This document shows, in pieces, positions 35,079 through 47,522 of a stretch of DNA of 64,000 nt. This DNA is from Asterella californica (taxonomy: Eukaryota > Streptophyta > Marchantiopsida > Marchantiales > Aytoniaceae). The first letter of the stretch is position 1; each line of letters opens with the position of its first letter. The position numbers were made by a program, and so were the translations under genes. The DNA is taken from the NCBI GenBank assembly GCA_036924285.1, contig JAYKYS010000019.1, positions 2,604,001-2,668,000 on the forward strand. Direction: 5' to 3'. The notes under the pieces were generated by a model, which worked only from the letters and a program-made list of their open reading frames with translations, was not told where the DNA came from and did not search any database.

Positions 35079-35470
35079 TGTATCATTTATCAAGCACTCA
35101 ATCAACAGACGGTGACGAATAAGTATCCATTACCTCGGATGGATGACCTTTCGAAGGAGCAAAGAGTACTACGTCAAGCTAGACTTACAGAGCAATTATA
35201 ACCAAATTCGGATTGCCGATAAAGATGTGAAGAAAACTATTTTTCGAACAAGATATTGTCACTTCGAATAAGGTATTGTCACTTGTATCATTTATCAAAC
35301 GCTCAATCAACAGACGATGACGAATAAGTACCCATTATCTCTTATGGATGACCTTTCAAAGGAGCAAAGAGTATTATGTCATCAAGCTAGACTTACAAAG
35401 CAATTATAACCAAATCTGGATTGTCAATAAAGATGTGGAGAAAACTACTTTTCAAACAAGGTATTTAATG
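35079..35470 (+). repeat. 205-bp tandem duplication of the RT region
   Basis: Units starting at 35079 and 35284 both run from TGTATCATTTATCAA through CGCTCAATCAACAGACG-like sequence, the PLPRMDD or PLSLMDD segment and AAAGATGTG(A/G)AGAAAACTA. The second unit is slightly diverged, so the duplication is not recent. It cannot be functional for RT. Confidence 0.85.
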
Positions 35471-35664
35471 ATGTCATTTGATCTCACAAATGCACGAATC
35501 ATGTTTAGGGTCTGATGAATGATATATTCTATCTTTACTTAGATAGATATGTCAATTTATTTTTTGATGACATTCTAGTCTATAGCAAAACTATGAAAGA
35601 ACATAGGTAGCATTTGAGAAAGGTCCTCCAAGTATGCAACAATAAATTATACGTCAAATATTGA

Positions 35665-36651
35665 GGTGGATTATTAAGACACAGAGTGCACGAAGCAGTG
35701 ACTTCTGATGGTTGCAGAAAGTTTGTTGCAGACCACATTCAAGATGTGGAGAAGATTCTGACGCGTTTGGAGGAGGTACACCTAACTCTGTCAGGTACCA
35801 AATCTCGCTTTGGAATGTCAGAGATTGTGGTGGTGGGTCATCTGTGTGGTACTTTTGGAAGGCGTCCGAACCCAGAGAAGATAGATGCTATAGTAAAGAT
35901 AGCTGACTGCACCAACATCACTGAGGTTCGACGGTTCTTAGGAGCTTGTGTGTTCTTTCGTGTGAGTATTCTTCATTATGCACACATTGCCGAGCCTCTG
36001 TATGCACTTCTGAGAAAAGGGAGGAGGTTTATTTGGCGGCAAGAACATCACGAGACGATGGAGCAGCTGAAAGGGATTCTGAAGTCTCCACCTGTACTAA
36101 GGAGGCTAAATTACGAGAGCGGGAGACTTGTGATACTGACTGTTGATACGAGTCCAAAGGCGATTGGATGGGCGGTTGGTCAAGAAGATGCAGAAGGTGT
36201 GCGGTTTGTTTTAAGGTTTGGAGCACGGATCTTAACAAATAGACAACGTAACTATCCTCAGGTGAAGCGTGAGTTGTGGGGAGCTGTTACTGCTATGAAG
36301 GTAGATCGAGAGTTCTTGATAGGAGCTCATGTGATATTAAAAACAGACTGTTTGCCTTTGTTGGGTATGATAGCAAACTGTAATACACTAGACATAGCAA
36401 TGCTGCGATGGATTGCTTATGTCCGAAGTCTGAACCCTGAGCTAAAGCATATAGCAGGGAAGGACAATCCAATTGCAGATATGTTGTCTAGGGCTCGTTA
36501 TACAGATGAGGATGAGATATTTGCAGAGGTGGAGAATGAAGAGAAGAGAGATGTTTGGTGCCAAGTTGATAAGCAGACTTCAGACTTGGAACCACTGCCG
36601 TTCAATGAGGAGTTCTACTCAGAAAGTTCCGCGATACTGGATTCTATCTAA
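35665..36651 (+). pseudogene. Nested Ty3/gypsy RT-RNase H fragment, long open frame
   Basis: 328 codons stay open although the surrounding chromovirus is riddled with stops. The first ATG lies about 50 codons in, so the frame is a fragment without its own start. It begins with the RT thumb and connection region (GRRPNPEKIDAI, RRFLGACVFF, FIWRQEH) and continues into RNase H with the acidic residues expected for catalysis: TVDTSP, KREL, KTDCLPL and KDNPIADMLSR. Sequence style differs from the chromovirus, so this is a second gypsy family. The chromovirus RT resumes directly after the stop, showing insertion into it. No LTRs or integrase accompany the fragment. Its openness may reflect recent insertion; selection is unproven. 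Confidence 0.8.
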
Positions 36652-38574
36652 GTTCATTATGCAAAAGAGAACGCATTGAAGTCATGGCAGATAAGATAAT
36701 AGTGATTGAACTGTGGAAAGCTCTAGAAGATCAGACTCAACTTAAGAGCTTCTTGAGATTGACAAGATTCTATCATAGATTTGTTAAGAATTTTGCCAGG
36801 ATTGCACAATCACTAATCACTTTGTTAGACAAAGAAAAGAAATAGATGTGGGGAGCAACGTAGGAAATAGATTTTCAAGCACTGAAGACCGCACTATTAC
36901 ATGCTTCGATCCTCAAGTGGTACAACCGGAAGAGACATATGAAGTTGACAATGGATGCATCATGCACGGTAGTGGGGGCTATGCTGTAGCAAGAAATGGG
37001 AGGATGGTTGGCATCCACTTAATTGCATATTTTTCACAAAAGTTGTTGCCAGCAAAACGAAACTATCACTTTTCCGAAAAGAAGAGTTCTGCATTGTCTT
37101 TGCCACGAAGCATTGGAAGCACTATTTAGGAAAGAAGGCTTTTATAATCGAGATAGACCACAAACCTTTAGTCTATTTGGATACGCAAAATGATCTCTCA
37201 AAGAGACAAATCAATGTTGAGAAGAATGGATGCATCGATTCAACATGACCATCACATATGTTGAGAGCAAGGAGCAAATTGTTGATGCATTAACTCGCAT
37301 GTTTAGCTTGCATAACATGTCAAGAGTCAAAGAGAATTCTACTTCAAGACAAAACTGATCGAATGCACAAGGTTTGATGCATAGATTGTAGCACCCAAAA
37401 ACCTCGCAATCATGGATTAACATTCCATGAAGAGAAGTTATGGATCCTAGATGATCCAGAACTGCGTATCATCAATTAACTGAATGTCATCATTCAACAA
37501 TTGCAACACACATATGAGTACAGAAGACACTAGAGTAGTCCAACGAGTTTTCTATTGGTCCAAGATGATGATGATGTTGTTGCATACACTAGGAATTGTG
37601 CAATGTGTCAACAAAATAAAGCTAAAATAAAGCATCTTCTGATCTTCTTCAACCCCTTCCTATTCTTTCCAAACGTTGAGAACATGTTAATATATACTTA
37701 CTATGAACTACCCTTGACTAGTTTAGATTTTGACTCCATAGTTGTCTTTGTAGATAAGCTTAGCAAGATGATCCACGTTTGACCAATCACGAAAGACATC
37801 TGAGCTCCTCAACTTGTCCAATTATACTTGAACATTATTTTGTTCAGCATGATCTATCCCGAGTGATCATAACATATAGAGGTCTCTGTTTACTAGTCTA
37901 TTTTGGAGAACTCTATTTGGTCTCTTCAAAACTAAACTCATCATGTCCATTGCTATCACCCACAGACCGATGGTAAGAGTGAAAGAGCCAATCAAAATAT
38001 CGATGATATGTTACGAACCTTTATCTTAGAGGAGCAAAAGAAGTGAGAACCTTACTTCTTTTGGTAGAATTTGCATACAATAACTCACTCAATGTGCCTA
38101 TTCACGAAAGTCTTTTTTATCTCATGTACGCAGAACACTCTCTCACACCTGCAAGCTTGACAAGGTTATGTCCTTTATCGTCAGTTAACGCAAAAGTGGA
38201 TGATGTCAATGAATCGTTGCACGAATTCAGCAAGGAGCGAAAAAAAATTAAGGTGAAACTGCAAGTTGCTCAGAATCGACAGAAGCAATATGCCGATGGA
38301 CAGTGCCAACATGAAGAGATTGTGATTGGTGATCAAGTATGGTTATCTACAACCAACATTACGTTGGTCGACAATCGTAAATTCAACCCTCGTTTCATTA
38401 GATTTTTCTTATTGTTCGCAGAGTATGAGTACTTGCATATCAGCTCAAACTTCTAGCTCATATGAAGATTCATTCAGTTTTTCATGGATTTTTATTACGT
38501 TGATATGCACCACGACCCCAAGAATTCAAAACTCGTAAGAATCTTAGCATCATTGATGGCCAAGAAGAGTTTGA

Positions 38575-38690
38575 ACTAGAATGCATCTTGAAAAAACACG
38601 TTCGAGAGATTCATCATCAACGAGTAGATTATTTGATGAAATGAAAAAGATATTCATTACGTGTAGCAACATGAGAATCCGCAACAAATC
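38575..38690 (+). pseudogene. Chromodomain remnant of the chromovirus integrase
   Basis: IDGQEEFELECIL is followed after a short frameshifted stretch by YLMK-stop-KRYSLRVAT-stop-ES. The chromodomain consensus has tryptophan at both stop positions (KWxxY and ATWE). Both codons are TGA where TGG is expected, fitting G-to-A change (C-to-T on the other strand). Chromodomains tether integration to methylated-histone chromatin. Confidence 0.75.
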
Positions 38691-38739
38691 TTACAAATGC
38701 ACCACTCATAGTGAAAGTCTTCGAACAACACTTGAGCAA

Positions 38740-39100
38740 CTGGGACGTTGTTTCCTAAAAGATGGAGTAATAAGTAGAGTTCTACTTATCGGTTAGAGAT
38801 GAAAACTTGGTTTGTACTCTTCGAGAGCTTTCCAACGAGTCCCATTTTGCCTCATTATGAGACCCCTAGATGTTATTTTGGAGTTTCAATCTGAAGCTGC
38901 ATGTAAACCATGTCAACGATCCATGTATTCACTTTGGGTGGTCATCGTGGGTTGCATCTTATCTTGTACTCCTCCTTCACTATATAAAATATGAATATGC
39001 ACATCCAAAGGCATTCGAGTTTGAGTTCACTCTTGAGATCCGTCTTACAGATGAGGTGGCAAGAATAAATGAAAGAGCATGCACAAATAATGTCTAGGCT
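38740..39100 (+). repeat. Candidate 3' LTR
   Basis: Follows the chromodomain directly and contains a TATA-like ACTATATAAAATATG (about 38978), as an LTR promoter would. A matching 5' LTR was not found, so the boundaries are a guess. Confidence 0.3.
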
Positions 39101-39979
39101 CGTTTAATGGCTGTTGCAAGACGAGAGTAGGGAACATGCGAAAGTGGGCTTAAAAGGAGTCGGATGAAGAGGGAGAGGGGAGAGAGAGGTGACAAGAGAT
39201 GAGCAAAAAGAAGAGACCAGCTAACAGTTGGACAGTCAGTAAGAAGCAAGGAGGTGTATTTGCACAAAAAGACATCTTGGAAAAGTTTTAAATGGAACAT
39301 GGGCAAGACATGAGTTGCAAATCTGTGTACTTGCATTCGCTGCATCTTTGAACGTATCTTTTTTTTCATAAAGACAGATCATTTACTTTTAAATGTCGTT
39401 CGTTATAGTCACTATCACAAAATATATGAAAACACTTTTACAAAGAAAAATATAACGACATGTGGTTTATGACGAGATAGGTTTATATGTGATCACGACA
39501 AAAAGCTTTTCTCGTCAGAATGTTCTTTTTTGTTCTGTTTTTGTTTGTGAAACGTTACTATTTGTCTTTTATGAAACTGTAAACAAGTTTTACATTTTCT
39601 CTAGTATTTATTCTAACTATTTGGTTTTAGTTGTACTTGCAAATTCTCTTTCATTAAAATAGTTACGTACATATAGTCACATTTCACATATTTTATTGTA
39701 TAATGTGATCATAAAATCACGAACTGTTGTAGTCACACAATATGAGATCACCAAGTGTCTGACTATAATACGGTTTAATTATAAGTTGTTCAAGCAGGAA
39801 GCGACATAATGAATCACAACCGGATAAGAAGACCTCATCAAACCGAACAAAGAGATAGAGAGATCCGACGGACTCGAAGGACCAAGCAACCAAATTTCTG
39901 AATGAAAAGAGAAAATAGAGACCAAACGTCATTACTTCAAATTCTAAAGTCACCTCTCGCACCTGAAATATCACTGTAA
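39101..39979. other. Intergenic, no supported gene
   Basis: A purine-rich block (39120-39240) is followed by AT-rich sequence. Nothing recognised. Confidence 0.4.
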
Positions 39980-39989
39980 ATGGTTAGTG

Positions 39990-40318
39990 CAAGAGACTTA
40001 ACATTGTATACTAACTTTTTTAACTTTGCATTACTTGACCAGACCCTTGATTAACTACAGCGGTGCAAAATGTCACATCATCATAATGCAATAAACATGT
40101 TAGCTGTTTATCATATATTTATAAAATACACAATTTAAAATAACATTACAATAGATTATCAATACGTATTATCTTTTATTGTCTTAGTTTAGTGTCTTTA
40201 CGTATCGATAAAGCTGTTGAAGCCAGTCAAGGACGCAGTCAAGTAACAGAAAGTTAAGAGGAGTGAAAGTCCACCAACATATTAAGGACGCGATCAAGTA
40301 ACTTTCCAGCAAAAAAAG
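39990..40318. mobile_element. MITE-like element, copy 2 (left end truncated)
   Basis: The left part 'taactttttt aactttgcat tacttgac' (about 40010-40040) and the right part with CAAGTAACAGAAAGTTAAGAGG and CGATCAAGTAACTTT (about 40230-40303) are inverted family arms. Copies 1 and 2 share CAAAAAAAG just past the right end, so that 9-mer may belong to the element. Confidence 0.55.
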
Positions 40319-41248
40319 AGACTAGGCAGGTGGCGAATTATTGTTCTTTTCACTTCCTGTCGAATTATATTGGACAAGATTAGGATACTCTTTCTTCTAT
40401 TGTGCCACTCATTAAGAGACTAAAATTATCCATTTTGAATCAAATACTTCATTTAAGTTGTAGTTATTTTCAACAATATGAATGTTTAGAAGATCAACTT
40501 CAATTTCAATGCCCATACATCCTCACCTTTGCAATATGATAACAATAATAATGTGAAAACACGATTATATAACTCGAATTCTCTGAGATAATCAGACTTT
40601 CCTACTCATCAAGATTTAAGATACTTTTCGTTTTGAAAACCTACTTCATTTTCCCCATAACAACAGCAATTGAGACTTTTCATGCTACGGTAAGGTACTA
40701 CCACTTTTCTAGATTTTCTAGATAACTTCTATAGAATTCGAAAGAACACAAGACCACTTCTTAGAAATTCTCCATCTGTATCTGACCTTTATTTGTAATT
40801 AATCCTCGCCTTTTGGTTTTCCACTTTCTGCTTATGTTCAGATCACCACTATCTTTTCTCCTGTTAACTTTTATTCTTCTATCTAGACAAGATTCAACTA
40901 CCGTAGATTTGGGTTTTGGGAGATATTCTACATCCAAATGAGATAAAGTCAAGTTCATTTGACTGAATCGACATCATCTAGAATCAAGCTTAGACAAAGA
41001 AAAAGGATCATCAGTTCTCAAAAATGGCTATATATCTGGAAAAGGCTGCCGGACTATTCTGCCACTCGAGCAGTAGATTCATCTCTCATGCGACAAACTG
41101 AAAATTAGTACGTGGGAAGGAAAGTTTTTTCTCTCTCCTCTTTTACGGCACTCGAAGTAAGTGGAATTTACATGCAGAATTCTTGTTGATTTGATCGTTC
41201 GTTCTTCCGTTCTCAGCAGTTTCCTCCTAGCAGCTGCTGCTGCTATTT
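40319..41248. other. Intergenic, no supported gene
   Basis: AT-rich, no recognisable gene or repeat. Confidence 0.4.
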
Positions 41249-41342
41249 CCCATCTCCTCTTCTCAGTGCAAACTAGTCCCCACTTGAGCTCACGTCCCAT
41301 CTCCTCTTCTCAGTGCAAACTAGTCCCCACTTGAGCTCACGT
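41249..41342. repeat. 47-bp exact tandem duplication
   Basis: Units 41249-41295 and 41296-41342 are identical, beginning CCCATCTCCTCTTCTCAGTG and ending GAGCTCACGT. It lies about 400 bp downstream of the peroxidase 2 stop codon. A recent slippage-type duplication. Confidence 0.92.
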
Positions 41343-41739
41343 ATATACTCACTCATCGGTCGTCTTGACGACTCGCCCTCTCCTCTTCTCTTCTGGCTCA
41401 GATATACAAGTAAGATGGAACTCTGCTCTAGATACGACGCTCTGTCATGTACGTACCCAGACCCAGTTTTGGGTTTCCTCTTCCCTCATGGACCCCAAAA
41501 AAAGAGTCTTCTCCCGTTGACAAAATCGTTGACATTTGTCCATCCCCTTCTCTCCTCTCCTCTACTCAAAACCCATACTACTGTGAAGTGAACTAAGTAG
41601 TAATATCAATGGAGATAAATACGTATTTAGCCAGCTAGCTACTGTAATTACGACAAACGATGGAGAAGTTACTCTTCTACACTAAGGACAAAAATTATGC
41701 ACATTGGTGGCCATGAACTGTCTAACATCCGTCCGGGTA

Positions 41740-44176
41740 TCAGTTGACGGCAGAGCAGACTCTGCGGACCTGGCCGTCGATCAGACTCTTCAGTCCGATC
41801 CTGGACATTTTGTCCATGGCGGCCACGAAGGCGGGCGAGAAGGCGACGTTGAGATCTGTGGACCTGCCGGCCAAGTTGCTCACCATGTTTCTGGTGCCGG
41901 GATCCACTGCCAGATCCGCGTCGATCGTCAGCAGCCCTCTTCCGTCCAAGACGGTTCCGTAGTAGCTCGTGTCCAGGACGAACGCCGACTGGTCGTCCAG
42001 AGGGACGACGTTGTTCCCCGTTCCGTTCTGTGGGCACAGAGCCTGCAGCGTGGCTAGGTACGTAGCGTTCAGGCTCGGATCCGGGCCTCCGCCGTTGTTG
42101 AAATTGTACAGTCGGTTGCTGAAAAACTGGCACTGCGATTGCCCCACCGAATGAGCCCCTGCGCAACACACCCAAACCTCCTCAGTTCGATCATGGTCAC
42201 CGTCACCGTCACGGCTGACGCCTGCCCAACATAGTTTGGACCCTGTCCAACGCATCAGTTATGAGAAACTGCGGAGGGATGTACGTGGACGGACAGCAGA
42301 AAAACGTCCATCCACCGAATGGATTTCCATGCACATACATCAATGGGTGGCCTTCTGTCCGTCCTTCCTGCGTGACCGAACCACTACACTAGCAGCGCAC
42401 TCAATACTATTTCCTCTTTCTGGCCGAAAAGAGAAAGACGCGGCACCGAACGCGTCTTTTCCGCCGTCCATTACTGGCTAGTCCTTTTTCCCTGCTCTAT
42501 CACATTCTTCATCTTTCCCTCCTTTCACCTTTTCGGCTCCACGTACTGTACCTTTCCTTTTTTGGACCACAGTAAGCGAGCGAGTGTGACTGCATTCGTC
42601 GAATGTCACAACTGCAAGAATGTCGTGAAGGTGAAAGCAAGAGAGTACTTTGTGTGGGTGAGAGACTAACCGAGAAGGATGACCATGTCGGTTTGGTCGA
42701 GCCCGTTCGCCAGAAACTGGGCGGTTGTCGTGGCGACCCCGTCGGACGGGGTCGGCAGGTTGACATTCCCGGGAACTAACCCGTCCAACCGGCCAAGGGC
42801 CACCGCGTAAGTCGGCCCCCCCAGCTGATCATGATGATGGTCCCACAGATACGATATTATTAGCTCTTCGAACAATCCATCCATGCGTCCCAACATTTTC
42901 TCCAGCATAATTATGACATTAATAGAAACACCCAACGAATAAATAAGTAATAAGTAAATAAGGAAAGATGGCATCGTTTATTTTCTTCAAGGAAGGAGCC
43001 TCCGAGTGGACTGAAATGGTCGGCTCACTTACGATTTCGACGGAATCGCGCGCAGCGAGAACGAGGATGTCCGAGCAGGAGACGATTCCTGGACAGAGGG
43101 CCTCGATCTGGACTTTGGCATTGCCGATGACATCGTAGCCTCTGACTGTGAGGTTTGGCACAGCCTGCTGCTCGCTGTTCAAGCCTTCCAGGAAGATCGA
43201 AGCATCACATCCCTGCAAGCACGCACAGCACAGCACAGCTCGAGCTGAGCGGGGTCTAAGCTTCAAGCAAAATGCTGCACAGACGTATCTACAAACACTT
43301 CAAATTCTTCTCAATTCTTCTTTCCGAGATCATTCCTCCAACCTCGTCTGAACGACCACATTGAATCTAACGGAATCCAATTACTGAAAAAAGCTGCATC
43401 ATGCACGCAGTCGACCGCCCAGAGCACGGCCCGCAGAAAAGAGTATAATCTCTTATCAGTAAGCAGATAAATTACTGTAAGGCGAAAGGGATCAGTTTAG
43501 TGTAAATTCAAAGGGACATTCCGGAAGCATTTGGCGAATTAGTGTTTCGTTCGACGGAAGAATGGCATAGGATCAGACTCTCCGGGACAAATTACCAGTC
43601 ATCGAAGTCCATGAGCCCAGGCAGCTCACTCTTTTCAAAAGAAAGCGCACTACTCAATGAGCTCAAACATACATGAAATCCAGGCAGGAGATGGATGTCC
43701 AAGCGATTCAACATTCCCTGGCGAATTCACCTCAGGGAAGCGGGTATTGACAATCTGGCTCAATGATGCTTTACATCCCAATTTCTGAGAATGTAGCTAG
43801 CTCGAAACTACAAGGTAGTAGTAATCCAATGCATCCCACAAAAGCGTGCTGAGAAAGTGGAACTGAGAGGAGGAAGAGGACGATGGATGGATGGATGGAC
43901 TGAGGCGGGAAGAGATTCACGTACCGCCACGAAGCAATCGTGAAACAGGAGTCGAATGATGGCAGCAGCGATGGAGTTGTCGAGAAGAAAAGCTTGTTCC
44001 ACGGTGTTCTTTACCAATTGTTCGGCGGACGGGCAAGTGAAATCGTAGAATCCGGTTTGTAAAGCTTGTGCAGCGACACCGATCATAAGTCCTTGGAATT
44101 GCCAGCTCACAAGCCACAGAATGCTCAAATGAACCAAACTCGTTCTCGTTCCAGCTGATCCTCGCCCCCTACCCAT
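41740..44176 (-). CDS. Class III secretory peroxidase 2 (four exons)
   Basis: Exons on the minus strand: 43925-44176, 43033-43212, 42671-42824 and 41740-42158, total 1005 bp, 334 residues; GT-AG introns with phases 0, 0 and 1, exactly as in peroxidase 1, and exon 2 is 180 bp in both. An N-terminal basic stretch and a hydrophobic segment ending near VAAQA (about residues 34-38) form the signal peptide. Distal R75/H79 lie in [15 protein letters not shown] follows, and proximal His198 is in GAHSVG. The eight cysteines are present. The expected product is a secreted, heme- and calcium-binding enzyme oxidising phenolics with H2O2. The start is the only in-frame ATG in a good place (ACGATGGGT). No TATA box is obvious upstream. 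GC content is higher than around peroxidase 1. Confidence 0.93.
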
Positions 44177-47070
44177 CGTCTCTCTCGTGAATCCCGTTAG
44201 ATTTGTCCACCTTCGCCCGTTCCTTCTTCCGCTCAACAAGAGAGATCCTTCACTCTCAGCTCCTCCTCCGCCGATCGATTCTTACTGTATGCCCTTCAAA
44301 CCAAGTCTCTGCACTGGACCGGACTTCCCCCGGAGGACTATGATACCGAACAAGCAGTCTGTAGGTACTCTTTCCTTCCGAACTTGGCTTCTCGGCCTGC
44401 CTTTTGCTTTCTCGCTAGCTTGTGCTGCTGCATGCGAATGGGGTATCGTGCTGACGACAGAGCGGAGCAGCCAGTGCAGAGCGATGATAAACTATGAGTG
44501 GGAACGAGACGCTAAGGCTTCTGGAGAGGACGGGATGGGGCGGGCCCTAGCCTCATGCGTGATGGTCCGCGTGCTAGCGCTTGCCAGCTGAAGCCAGTCC
44601 ACTGATAGCTTGGAAAGTCAGCCCCAAGAGCCGAATGAACAAAGCAGAAGAAGAAGTAAAGCCTAGTAGTGCTGTGATCTAACTGTCCGACTTCATGTCT
44701 GTGAAAGAGAGAAGCAGTCTCTAGCTCCTACCTCTCCTCCTCCGCTCACCTCGAATCTTCTCTTCCTTTTGCGGACAGATGGAAAAATGAATGAAACTGC
44801 TCGATCAGCAAACTGCCCCTCGCTCCTCCTCCATATTCCCTTTCGATTCAGTGCAGCTCCCCTCTAAAGCTAACCCCTTGTGGAAAGAGCAGCGCTCAGG
44901 TCTTCATTCACAAGGTGCGTGTGCGGTTACCGAATCAGATGATTCACCTAAAACATCTCTCTGTCTTTGGAGGAGAATTATAGCTTCATTAGTGACCACC
45001 AGCCTCCCCCTACGCTCACTACGTACGTTCAGCGCTCACTTTCCAGCAGCGGGAAAGGGACTTTACTACCACCACCTTTAACAAGAGTTGCCCACTCAGG
45101 ATGGAGGAGCAAGGAAGCAAATCACACATGGACCAGACCACTACCCCGAATAAGTGACAGCAGTAGGGAGAGGGGAAAAACAAAACATATACTGGACCAA
45201 CCGTTTTCTGTGCTTGGAGAAAACTATGTCTCGACTCCCAACTCACACGCACGCTCACTCACTCACTCCCACACTCACACAGACTCTGCCCTTCCGTCCC
45301 TCCCAGAGCTCACGATCTCAGCCCACCAGCTGAAAGATATCAGATATATTCGACCTGTGACTGCGACCGATGATGCTGTTGAGGTTTTCGATGATTGGGT
45401 ACGTGGAAGGAGATTGATCAGAGTCCAGTTTCGTCCACAGGACTCGCTGTCAGACGTAGCTGTCGGTCTCCGTCACAGTCACTGGGTCAGCAGGTAAAAG
45501 TCAAAGGGGAACGATGGGAAGTTGCGAACTGGGGGCAGCTGCTTTCCGGCAAATAGGATCATTTGTCCGTGTGGTAGAACCACAGAATGCTCTGGCACAC
45601 GGACATTTATGGGTCACAGAGGGCGCCGAGGGGGTTTCTAGATCGCTGACTACAGTCTGCTAAGTCTGCTCGTACGTCTCCTCCAGTCTACACTCCTAGA
45701 ACGTCTCTCTTTCGGTTAGGACTATGTCTAACCTACTACGGTACGCAAATCTCAGTCAGTACTGTACCAACTCGACTGTAGGATCCAACCAAGTAGCATT
45801 ACTCAGTTATATTAAGAGATTCTTTGCTCTCGAGGACTCAAAAGGCATAAGCCTTTTACGTTCCGCCTGTCCTTAATGACGTGACGATTCTCAACTAACA
45901 AGAAAGGACTTCATATATATATAAACATTCTCGTTGCAGCTTATTAGCATATTATCTTGTTAGTTTATATGAGCAGCCTTTGAAATTTATAACTCGTATA
46001 TAGTGACAAAACTACAGTTCTCCTAATTAGCATCATTGGTGTGACAGTTTCTGATAGATAAATTACATGCACTGAAGTACTTACGATGTATAAAAAGCAG
46101 GTTCATGGGCTGTACTACTAAGAACAAAAAGGAATAATTCCCCTTGAGAAACAAGAGAAAACCCAGAGAAAAACAACAAGGAGGCTAGATGCTATGTCAC
46201 TATGGTAGCTGCTGTCGTGTGGAACAAGTGAGAAGTGGATCCAATGAAGGAGAGAAAAGGAAACAGCAGAAGATACCGTAGAAGAGCTCTCCTGGGCAAG
46301 GGTCCAGCTTAAGTTAGCTAAATGCTCTTTTGGAGTGCGATATTTTTAGACAGCCAAGGTTATTTTATTTTTTAAAGATTTCACTTTTGCTTAAAATTCA
46401 AGTCAAGCTCAGCAAAATTCAAGTCAAGCTAAGTCTCCGACTAGCCCAAAGATGATCCAAGTGAACAAGTAAGAGATTTAGCAGGCGAAGTGAAGAAGAT
46501 GTGTCACTAACTGTACGCACTATATGTGATGCTATTTATCATCGTATATGATACTGTACATGAATCCCGGTGGTACTATCAACTACAGGACTTGGATAAG
46601 TGTAAATCTTCTGAAATTTGCTTCATCACACTCTCGGTAAGTTTATTGTGTTTGATACAACTTCTCATAGTGATGTATTAGGGCTTGTCCAAGTTAAGAG
46701 AGGAGATTCTCTAACGTCCACAACCGAAACAGTCGTAGTTGGATTCAAGGGCAACTTTTTATAGAGCAGTGAATCATCTATCATTATATTTATGAAATAA
46801 TGTAATAATTTAAAATATTAACAGAAAATTATATTAAAAAACTGAAATAAATTATCTGTATCCTACACTACTATGTTACACAAAATTGCGATTGAATCTA
46901 AAAAACAAGTGATTAGAGACGACCGCAAACGTTTCTTGTGGATACTTCCGAATATTTCAGAAAGGTTCTAGATTTGACACGCCATATTGTTTGATAACAC
47001 TTTTGATTTACTATCGGCAATAAATCAATATCAATATCTGTATTTATATTTATTTTACAATCTCATATAT
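44177..47070. other. Upstream of peroxidase 2; GC-richer, no supported gene
   Basis: Plus-strand frames of 134 codons (44187-44591) and 176 codons (44967-45497) exist. They are low in recognisable motifs and partly low complexity (Ser/His/Thr runs), so I do not call genes. A 22-bp tandem repeat with AAAATTCAAGTCAAGCT lies near 46395-46435. The rest is AT-rich. Confidence 0.35.
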
Positions 47071-47075
47071 AAATA

Positions 47076-47423
47076 CAAAAATTTACTTCATCATACCTCT
47101 AATATATTTGTTGATCTCACCTCTCTTAAGATTATATTACTTGATCGTACCTCTGATTAACAAAAGCAGATGAATTTCCAAGTGAAGACACTACACAAAA
47201 CAAATAAGAGATCGTATGAGTTGATAATCTCTTGTATAGACATGTACTTTCTACTGAATTTTTATGATAAGTTGTTGACATGCACGTCTTGTACTCAGAT
47301 GATGCGATATTTTGACATGATAAACCTGCTGTTGCCAGCCAAGATTACGATCGAGTATTGCAATCTTAAGAAGGTTGGGTCAAGTCTGACAAACATATTA
47401 GGAGTACGATCAAGTAAATTCTG
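47076..47423. mobile_element. MITE-like element, copy 3
   Basis: Starts CAAAAATTTACTTCATC and ends GATCAAGTAAATTCTG, with inverted internal arms (CACCTCTCTTAAG left, CTTAAGAAGGTTGGGTCAAG right). The frame at 47170-47436 lies inside and is not a gene. Confidence 0.7.
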
Positions 47424-47522
47424 TATACAAATATAAATCTGCATTATGAATAGTATTTACAAGTGCAACTTAAACACATTTTACATCTACACATATATTG
47501 TAGTTATAACCCTTCAACAAGC

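Larger units (their letters stand above)
34380..38690 (+). mobile_element. Ty3/gypsy chromovirus fossil (pol to chromodomain)
   Basis: Recognisable pol parts appear in order, in shifting frames with many stops: the protease-RT linker YDVILCMPWMEQHN (about 34585-34650), the RT entry 'DHKIE...APYRLTP' (34890-34965), RMCIIYQALNQQT and NKYPLPRMDDL (from 35070), FFDDILVYSKT (about 35555-35600), the RT end ELWKALEDQTQLKSFL (36705-36760), RNase H with DHKPLVYLDTQNDLS (37158-37202), the integrase zinc region CAMCQQNK (37599-37622), the integrase core, a C-terminal part (38040-38456) and a chromodomain (38575-38680). A second gypsy fragment interrupts it at about 35665-36651, and part of the RT is tandemly duplicated. 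The element is defective. Confidence 0.85.

Noticed and set aside
44967..45497. 176-codon plus-strand frame upstream of peroxidase 2
   Set aside because: Low-complexity Ser/His/Thr segments, no recognised domain and no promoter signal; open length alone is weak evidence in GC-richer DNA.
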